The notes under the pieces: generated by a model | Told to the model about the DNA's origin: nothing | The model's database searches: none | The model's input: only the letters and a program-made list of their open reading frames with translations | Position numbers and translations under genes: made by a program | Shown here: positions 57,517-64,000 of the stretch, piece by piece | Layout of the letters: every line of letters starts with the position of its first letter | Numbering within the stretch: the stretch's first letter is position 1 | DNA from: Periconia sp. R9002 | Lineage: Eukaryota > Ascomycota > Dothideomycetes > Pleosporales > Periconiaceae | Direction of reading: 5' to 3' | DNA length: 64,000 nt | Assembly (NCBI GenBank): GCA_023627715.1 | Contig: JAMAHW010000005.1 | Coordinates: forward strand, 186,001 to 250,000

Positions 57517-59043
57517 ATGCGATCTTTCACCGTCGCCGCTGCCGTCATCGGCGCTGCTGCTGCCAACCCTGTCGAATATGGATATGGATATCACCCCATT
57601 GTCCCAACTGGGTACTCTTCAGTGACCCCATCCTCTTCGCAGAGCTCCAGCGCCTACACTCCCATCCCCTCCTCCAGTGCCAGCGCCTACACTCCCATCC
57701 CCTCCTCCAGTGCCAGCTCCTACACTCCTGTTTCTTCCTCGAGTGCCAGCTCCTACACCCCGGTGTCTTCCTCAAGTGCCAGCTCCTACACCCCGGTTTC
57801 TTCTTCCTCTTACTCGTCTTCCTCCTCGACTAAGAGCAGCTACACTCCCCTTCCCACAGGATACTCCACCGCTTCATCGGCATCCAGCTATACGCCTCTT
57901 CCCACTGGATACTCCACTGGTTCGTCGGCGTCCAGCTACAACCCTCACCCAACTGGATATTCCACTGGTTCGTCGGCGTCCAGCTACAACCCTCACCCAA
58001 CTGGATATTCCACTGGTTCGTCGGCGTCTAGCTACAACCCTCACCCTACTGGATACTCTACTGCCTCGACGAAGTCTGGCCACCACCACTCACACCCTAC
58101 TGGCTACACTCCTCTCCCCACTGGCTACACTCCTCTGCCTACAGGCTACACTCCTCTGCCTACAGGCTGGTCGACTGGTGTGACCCCACCGGACTCTACC
58201 ACCTACATAACCACGACTGTGTGCCCTGTTACGACAACCTCCGGTACTTCCGTCATCACCACATTGACCACAAGCACCATCACCGTCACCTCGTGCAAGG
58301 GCGGATGCCACCACCAGCCAACTTCTCCCCCCACTGGAGTGCCCGTTACCGAGACGCAGACTATCACAACCTCCACCTACAAGTGGGTGCCTTGCTCAAC
58401 CTCTGTCGGCAGCAATGATAACTCGGTGATCTATTCCACCTACCTCACTGCTAGCTACTACCCCACTACCTACACCAGCACTGTTATTACCTACCCCACT
58501 CCCGCTCCCCAGCCTGGTTCCAGCACTCCTGATACCTACACTCCTGGCTCCAACACTCCTGGTTCCAGCACTCCTGGTTCCAACTCCCCTGGTTCCAACT
58601 CTCCCGGCTCCAACTCGCCTGGCTACAACCCCGTTGTCACTCCTGCCGCTGCCGTTCCCACTGAGTGCCCAATTGCCGCGGTCCAGACCGTCACCGTCAC
58701 TGTCGGTGCTGAGCCCTGCAAGCACTGCGAGGTCAAGACCTACACCGTTACTGAGGGTGGCAGCAAGACCACTTTCACTGTGACCGTAACTCCTACTCCA
58801 GGCCCTGACTCCAAGCCTACCGACGGTGGTAACAACTCCACTCCCGGCTCCAAGCCTACTGACACCCCCAACGGTGGTGGAAGCTCCGGTCCCTCGGGCG
58901 GCGCCAGCTCTGGCTACTCTCTTCCCTCCGGCACTGGCTACATCACCTATCCCACCGGCGGCCATTACTCCCACTCCGTCTACAGCACTGGCCGCGTGGG
59001 TCCCAAGCCTACCGCTACCGGCTACGGATACATCCACTGGTAA
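57517..59043 (+). CDS. Secreted Ser/Thr/Pro/Tyr-rich repeat protein (cell-wall or mucin-like)
   Basis: Intronless, 508 residues. The signal peptide is MRSFTVAAAVIGAAAA, with a cut likely before NPVEYGYGY. Residues 35-220 are tandem repeats: first 10-residue units of the type SSSASSYTPV, then 16-residue units PTGYSTGSSASSYNPH, then TGYTPLP units. The middle has a Thr-rich part with paired cysteines (SCKGGCHHQP and PCKHCEVKTY), typical of fungal surface proteins. A second repeat PGSNSPGSN lies near 345-365. It ends GYGYIHW, echoing the GYGYHP start, with no GPI-anchor tail. Heavy O-glycosylation is likely. The role may be cell-wall structure, adhesion or surface shielding. Confidence 0.85.
   Translation: MRSFTVAAAVIGAAAANPVEYGYGYHPIVPTGYSSVTPSSSQSSSAYTPIPSSSASAYTPIPSSSASSYTPVSSSSASSYTPVSSSSASSYTPVSSSSYSSSSSTKSSYTPLPTGYSTASSASSYTPLPTGYSTGSSASSYNPHPTGYSTGSSASSYNPHPTGYSTGSSASSYNPHPTGYSTASTKSGHHHSHPTGYTPLPTGYTPLPTGYTPLPTGWSTGVTPPDSTTYITTTVCPVTTTSGTSVITTLTTSTITVTSCKGGCHHQPTSPPTGVPVTETQTITTSTYKWVPCSTSVGSNDNSVIYSTYLTASYYPTTYTSTVITYPTPAPQPGSSTPDTYTPGSNTPGSSTPGSNSPGSNSPGSNSPGYNPVVTPAAAVPTECPIAAVQTVTVTVGAEPCKHCEVKTYTVTEGGSKTTFTVTVTPTPGPDSKPTDGGNNSTPGSKPTDTPNGGGSSGPSGGASSGYSLPSGTGYITYPTGGHYSHSVYSTGRVGPKPTATGYGYIHW
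57650..58160 (+). repeat. Coding minisatellites inside the secreted repeat protein gene
   Basis: 30-bp units encoding SSSASSYTPV variants (about 57650-57800), 48-bp units encoding 16 residues around TGYSTGSSASSYNPHP (about 57855-58075), and short units encoding TGYTPLP (58100-58160). Adjacent units are nearly identical in DNA, so copy number may vary between strains. Confidence 0.85.
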
Positions 59044-60202
59044 ACAGCCAGGGCATTCGGGTTTTTAGAGGGTAACAATCAAAAAATGGCGTTTTGAGCG
59101 ACTCAGCTTTGATTTGGGTGCTGTTTGAATTGGTATTTAGCGGGCATTGGTATCACGATTTTTTGCCTGCCAGATGTGCTTTCCACAGACATCGTTCATT
59201 CCTTGGGCCTTTGCATAACCGCGGCGTTTCACATTGGGTCACCAATATTGACTTTTCTTTTCTTCTTGGTACATATGCAATGATGCGTTGTTCTGCACGC
59301 ACTGTTTTAGTTTAATCCTTTAATGTTATAGATTGATTTGATTAAATGAAAGAAAACCCCCACGCTCCTTACACATCCTTCTTGCTTTGCTGGTGCACAT
59401 GCTTTTCTTCCCGGAGCCATTTCTTAGTAGATGCAGTTCGCGCATGCTGATAGGCATCAGCAATCAGCTCAAATTTTTAAGCCGCAAAATCAGCGCGCAT
59501 TAATCCAGCCAACCACATCCGGGAAAAGAGAGAAGAAAACCAGCTGTTCAATGTCTCAGCCCAATTGCCCGTGGCATTCATCCCATCTTACGCAATCCTC
59601 TGCCCCCTGCACATGTGCTTGTGCTGCGCCGCTGTCATCTCACGTGGCTGCCTGAACCACAAACACCTCTGACCGGCTTTCAAACCTCGTGTAAGCACTA
59701 CATCTCATCACACCGTACGGGACCACTTTTAAATTATCGATCAACACGGCGTTCGCTGATACTTGGGCGCGACTGCTGTCGAGCTCGAAATAGCGAGTGA
59801 GACATTCGTTATTTCCTTTTTTTTTTCTCTGACAAGAGCTGCGAGTGAGCGGCGGTGGTCAAATTGTGAGCTTATGTGAGTGTGGGGCTCATGTCTTGTA
59901 CCTATCGCTGATGACTGAGCTAGAATGGAAAATTGATACGAAAGGTTGTTTTTGGTGATGGTGGTGAAGAGATGTGGGGCTTGGTAAACTGCTGTCGAAT
60001 ACCCAGGGTTCCTTTGTTCTTGTGTGAAGGTTGTTGATGCTGCAAAGTGAGGAAGTCTTGAATGTAATTGCACAAGATTAAGAACTGCTTTACTCTCATT
60101 TGGAATGCGTACCACGGACCCGCTCTGATGCGTTTTCCAAAATTCATTTCATCATAAAATGGCAGTGTATATAATTGGTTGACCAAAAACCCCAAAATAT
60201 TC
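59044..60202. other. Convergent 3' intergenic region
   Basis: About 1.2 kb between converging genes. No gene is supported; the open frames have no family features. Confidence 0.5.
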
Positions 60203-62470
60203 TCATTGTGGAGAGAAACATTTCCCAAACGCATCCCGCATGACACACAATCCCATACCAAACATCCTCCTCCTCTCCTCAATCATCTCAATCTCCCTCC
60301 TACACACCTCCAACCCATTCCTCTCCCTCTCCGCAATCCTCTCCAACACCTCCTTCCCCTCTTCCCTCAGCAACATCCCCTCATCGCACTCCACAACCCA
60401 CAAATGCATCTCCATAGCCGCAACCGCCATTCCAACCAACAAATCCCGATACTCCATCCAATGCATACTGATTCCAAGCATGCGTAGCGCAAAGGACACG
60501 CTGTCAGGATGGCCCGCATCCATGACATCCTGAAGCGTCAGCGGCACCGTCAAACCGGCGCGCGCGTACATTTCGAGGCCCAGCTCGATGATGCCAACCG
60601 CGTCCCCGGAGCAAGTCCGTCGCACTTCGTCCATGCCAGCGACACCGGGTCCTTCGTTGCTGAATCCCGTCTGCGCGCGTAGAACGCGCACTATTGCTGA
60701 ACCGAATTGATCCGCTGCGCGGACGGGGACGGAGGGGAGCGATTCGAGGAGTGTTCGCGATGCGAACCAGAGAGGAAGAAAGCGTGATAGGTTCAGTTTG
60801 CTGGTATCGTTTTGAAGGAAAGTAGTATCTGTCCATGGAGAAGCTGCCCCTCTTCCGATTTCCCAACCTTGCACAATATCACAGGGGGAACGTGCAAAGG
60901 ACGGGTAGTCTTTTAGGATGCAGCTTGTTTGAGGGATCGTCGGGGATTTAGCCGCAAACTTGAAGTAGATCATAGGATCAATGATAGGTTTGGTTGTGGG
61001 TTTGTCGAGTGAGTCGATCCAGGACTTCAAAACTTCCACTTCGGACTGCATGAAGCTGCCAAACATCTTTCCCTCCCACGACATTTCTGTCACAAGTCTA
61101 CTCTTTTCGCTCGATCCTTTGATCACCCAGGGTTTGCAGTTGCTGAGGTCGTCTAGGAAGTCTCTTTGCCATTCCGGGTTTTGGAAGGCGGTGGGTTCCA
61201 GCCAATCCACCAACGAGCGCCGTCCGATCTTTAAGCGGCTGTTGCAGTGGATCTTGTGAGCAACTGGGGCCTTGGCTTCAAATACTTCGATCAATGCAGC
61301 TTCGATATCGTTTCGGGGGAATGATTCCTGAGAAAGTTCCTTCTTTAGTGACGGACTTTCAGGTGTTGTGGGCAGCCCTTCGGCGAGCACAAATCCAGCT
61401 TGTACGCGCCTCCATGCAAGTTGTGCCGCTTCTTCACCTCGTTCTCTTCTAGCAGACTCAACGTAGTCGATCACGGTCTCCATCGCCATAGCCGCATGCC
61501 CCGAATCCCCGTTATCGATGGAAATGTGCAGCTCGAAGTAGTAGGGATTCAACCTCAATTCCCTCAACTCGCGCACCGTTTTCAGCAGATGCAAAGGTAA
61601 GCTTTCATACGCCATATTAAACCCCAGCGCCTCCGGCAAAAAGTCGTGCGGGAAGAGCGAAATCAAAAGTTGTGCCATGGCCGCCTTCCAACACCTCGCC
61701 TCGTTCAAGCCATGTCGCGGATGAATAAAATCCTTCGAGTCGGCTTCGGGGAGCCCAGCATCAATCTCCTTCATGAGTTCGCGGTAGACATAGACGTGAT
61801 TCTTCTCCACGTCGCCGTCGCCCAATTCCTCGGACATGACCTGCCACGCATTCTTGGTGACGTGCCGGTGCTTGAACGGCGTGCTGATTTTGTTGATGTG
61901 TCCCAGCCAGGCTCCATCGACGTACTTGACTGGTGCGGCTTGCTTGAGCCACCACTTCGCCTCCTGCGCGGTAGAAAACATTTCGCGGTTCCCGCCGGCT
62001 CGGCGGCGTGCGATGTAGGCTTCGTAGTTGTCGGTGCATTGCGCATCTTTAGCGGAGAGAAACGCGCTGAGTTCCTCGCGTGAGAATTCGGGGATGGAGA
62101 GGATGGTGTTGGATTCGTCTTTGAAAGCATCGGCGAGCGTCGTGGCTAGCAAGGACACGAGGAGCTCGTGGCATTCGGGTATGATGTCGGCATGGTTTTC
62201 GAGGTTGTGGAGTTTGTAGTAGAGCATTTTATATCGATCCATCTCTCTGCATGTTTCGATGCTGAGATCGGCGAGATCCGGCTCCCTCCATACCTTTTCG
62301 TCACCATTGCTGCCGCCGACTTCATCTTTCGACGTGATTTTCGGGCTCGCGGGCGCTTCCAAATCTTTCCGTCTCGCTTTGCCTTTAGCTATCCGGCTCC
62401 GAAGCTTGTTGTATGCCGTTAGCGCCAAAAAGGCAATCAAGATTGCGATCGTGGTTTGTAATATAAACAT
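60203..62470 (-). CDS. Membrane-anchored haem-oxygenase-like diiron protein (iron-containing redox enzyme family)
   Basis: Intronless, 755 residues from the ATG at 62470 (the frame opens at a TTG three codons earlier). An N-terminal helix (MFILQTTIAILIAFLALTAY) anchors it in a membrane. The metal-site pattern of haem-oxygenase-like diiron oxidases is visible: EELGDGDVEKNH (Glu about 214-215 and His 225) and FELHISIDNGDSGHAAMAME (Glu 313, His 315, Asp 319 or 322, His 325). The YVDGAWLGHI segment before it also fits the family. The C-terminal half (about residues 400-755) is another large helical region with MSWEGKMFGSFMQSEV and no known domain. Bacterial relatives cleave or oxidise fatty acids and amino acids; activity here is unknown. 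Confidence 0.75.
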   Translation of the reverse strand: MFILQTTIAILIAFLALTAYNKLRSRIAKGKARRKDLEAPASPKITSKDEVGGSNGDEKVWREPDLADLSIETCREMDRYKMLYYKLHNLENHADIIPECHELLVSLLATTLADAFKDESNTILSIPEFSREELSAFLSAKDAQCTDNYEAYIARRRAGGNREMFSTAQEAKWWLKQAAPVKYVDGAWLGHINKISTPFKHRHVTKNAWQVMSEELGDGDVEKNHVYVYRELMKEIDAGLPEADSKDFIHPRHGLNEARCWKAAMAQLLISLFPHDFLPEALGFNMAYESLPLHLLKTVRELRELRLNPYYFELHISIDNGDSGHAAMAMETVIDYVESARRERGEEAAQLAWRRVQAGFVLAEGLPTTPESPSLKKELSQESFPRNDIEAALIEVFEAKAPVAHKIHCNSRLKIGRRSLVDWLEPTAFQNPEWQRDFLDDLSNCKPWVIKGSSEKSRLVTEMSWEGKMFGSFMQSEVEVLKSWIDSLDKPTTKPIIDPMIYFKFAAKSPTIPQTSCILKDYPSFARSPCDIVQGWEIGRGAASPWTDTTFLQNDTSKLNLSRFLPLWFASRTLLESLPSVPVRAADQFGSAIVRVLRAQTGFSNEGPGVAGMDEVRRTCSGDAVGIIELGLEMYARAGLTVPLTLQDVMDAGHPDSVSFALRMLGISMHWMEYRDLLVGMAVAAMEMHLWVVECDEGMLLREEGKEVLERIAERERNGLEVCRREIEMIEERRRMFGMGLCVMRDAFGKCFSPQ

Positions 62471-63283
62471 TGCGGTCAATGTGATTTAAAAAAAGTGTTC
62501 CAAGGACCAAATATGTCAACATGATTCACAAGTGTTGTATGTGCTTTAAAGTGAAATATGTATGTGGCGACCGCGGTAAACCTCTCCGCGGGTACCTGGG
62601 AATGTAAACGTCAAGGGCGTCACACTTGTCCCTTGGCCTAGATTTCCCCAGTGTTGCATCGTATGGCGTCTTTCATCGATCTTGATGTAGTGGTCTGAAC
62701 CGGGCTAGCGCGTCTCGGTTAGCTAGGTACACGATCTTCTTGTGTAGGATGGGACTACGCTGCTCACTATGACGGCTGCCATTAATCATGACCTTTGTTT
62801 GTACGTAAAACATTGCCTCATCTTCCGAACTTTTGTACGTCCGACGAGCCATCTAGATATGACGGGTTACAATGTCAATACGTTAAAGTCGTCACCATAA
62901 AAGACTCAGCAGATAACAGCGCTGCATATGTGTCTCCTCCCTCTCTTGGTACATGCGCGATGTTGTGTATTTGTACACCCCAAAACACTATCTTTGTAAC
63001 GTGTTTATTGATGATTTTAGGTGTTCATCTCTTCACCAAATCAGTTTAAGTCACCAATTGCCTAAGAATATGCCGAGCGGCCCAACGTCATACTTACCGC
63101 TTTAGCAAAGTAACGTCGAAGCTATGAATCCCTTGGGTTCCTTGGATAAATATATCGACGGCTCAATGTTGCATGCTGTAATTCTGCTCGACTTGGCCTC
63201 ATTCCAAAATCCGATGATGCATTGGTAGTAGATGAAGGGTTCAGTGCCATCATTTCTGACGTTTCCCCACAGAATCACACACC
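62471..63283. other. Divergent intergenic region
   Basis: Shared upstream region of the diiron protein and the methyltransferase gene. No gene seen. Confidence 0.45.
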
Positions 63284-64000
63284 ATGTCAGAGATTGAGCA
63301 CGCATTCCAAGAGCTCACAAAGCACCTTGCTCATGAAGGCTATACATTTGTGTGTCCCTCACCAGAGACCCAAGGACGAGTGGTCGAGAAAAGGAAATCT
63401 AATGCTTCTACCACAGAAGCCAACAATGTAGCAGACGTTTTCGGTTGGAATCTATCGGTCTCGCAGTACAATCCTCTAATTCCGATCTGCCACGATACAA
63501 ACCTAACAGAGTCCTAGAAAACGTCTAGACACCTTTTTCCCACAAACTCTCAAAGAAACCCTCATCAAAGCCAACGTCTTAGTCCCCGCCCAAGACAGCG
63601 ACTACCTCCGCTCTACAATCCGCGTCTCCAACTTCTACCCTCCTGAAATCCCGGAGCCCGATGAGACTGTGACACCATTATACTACATCCACTCTTCTTT
63701 TCCCGCTACCTCCGACTCCGTGTTCTTCGGTCCAGACACATATCTCTTCACCTCGTTTCTGCGCGATGCTACCCGACACTTTGAGCAAGCACCGACCTCC
63801 ATCATCGACGTCTGCTGCGGGTCCGGGGCAGGCGCAATCCACATGGCGCGCACATTCCCGCAGGCTCGGACACTGGGGATGGATCTCAACCCCCAAGCTT
63901 TAAAATATGGCTCTGTGAACGCGCGATTGGCTGGTACAACCGTCGAATTCTTCGAGTCGAATCTTTACGCCAGCATCCCCTCGCTACACGAATCCGGCGG
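63284..64000 (+). CDS. SAM-dependent methyltransferase, MTS (small) type, 3' end outside window
   Basis: Partial gene. Exon 1 is 63284-63457 and exon 2 runs from 63511 past the window end; the intron (63458-63510) has GTCTCG at the donor and CTAACAG at the acceptor, and the frame continues in phase 0. The first 58 residues end in ADVFGWNLS. Exon 2 opens with RLDTFFPQTLKETLIKANVL and VSNFYPPEIP, then SVFFGPDTYLFTSF, the region before the methylase fold in HemK-like proteins. The SAM loop is IIDVCCGSGAGAIHMA, followed by LGMDLNPQALKYGSVNARL. The catalytic NPPY-type motif would lie beyond the window. The substrate is unknown; the donor site is weak, so the intron edges are tentative. Confidence 0.75.

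Noticed and set aside
57545..59037. Antisense and alternative-frame ORFs over the repeat protein gene
   Set aside because: They are shadows of the coding minisatellites.
1..64000. A biosynthetic gene cluster, CRISPR array, rRNA or intact transposon
   Set aside because: No polyketide synthase, peptide synthetase, terpene synthase, transposase, reverse transcriptase or regular spaced repeat was found on reading either strand.

Overview
The window looks like nuclear DNA of a filamentous ascomycete (Pezizomycotina; Dothideomycetes is a guess from general gene style, not proven). The evidence is compact genes with mostly 50-110 nt GT..AG introns carrying CTAAC/CTAAT-like branch points, a fungal Zn2Cys6 regulator, the fungal Rpd3L subunit Rxt3, mitochondrial MCR1, ATP5 and cytochrome c genes, a fungal-type coilin-like gene and long CT-rich 5' leaders. 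All gene models were spliced by eye from the sequence; nothing was searched against a database.

Layout. 1-26.7 kb is a housekeeping-rich stretch: 40S ribosomal protein S8, a 2EXR/F-box-like protein, ATP synthase OSCP (ATP5), a CLN3/Btn1 battenin, the Rxt3 histone deacetylase-complex subunit, bifunctional 6-phosphofructo-2-kinase/fructose-2,6-bisphosphatase, two small hypothetical genes, a mitochondrial pyruvate dehydrogenase kinase, cytochrome c and a divergently placed short-chain dehydrogenase. 26.8-34.2 kb is gene-poor and looks accessory: a frameshifted HXXXD-type acyltransferase pseudogene directly after the dehydrogenase, a diverged short duplication, a tandem repeat, a perfect palindrome, and only one intact gene (an aquaporin). 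34.2-48.6 kb carries a HAD-family hydrolase, a MetE C-terminal-like protein, a divergent pair (coilin-like gene and kelch protein), an HPP-family membrane protein, a Zn2Cys6 transcription factor, a GFA/CENP-V zinc enzyme and a small single-pass membrane protein. 48.6-64 kb holds a GH28-fold secreted protein without the usual catalytic residues, NADH-cytochrome b5 reductase, a 537-residue orphan, a secreted Ser/Thr/Pro-rich repeat protein, a membrane-anchored haem-oxygenase-like diiron protein and a SAM methyltransferase cut by the window edge.

How the genes relate. Several products belong to mitochondrial energy metabolism (ATP5, PDK, cytochrome c, MCR1), but they are dispersed, not a cluster. 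No biosynthetic cluster, CRISPR array, rRNA or tRNA is supported. The best candidates for something new are the 755-residue membrane-anchored haem-oxygenase-like diiron protein, the catalytically stripped GH28-fold protein, the intronless acidic orphan at 53.3 kb, and the intergenic hairpin beside a CRE palindrome near 45.95 kb.
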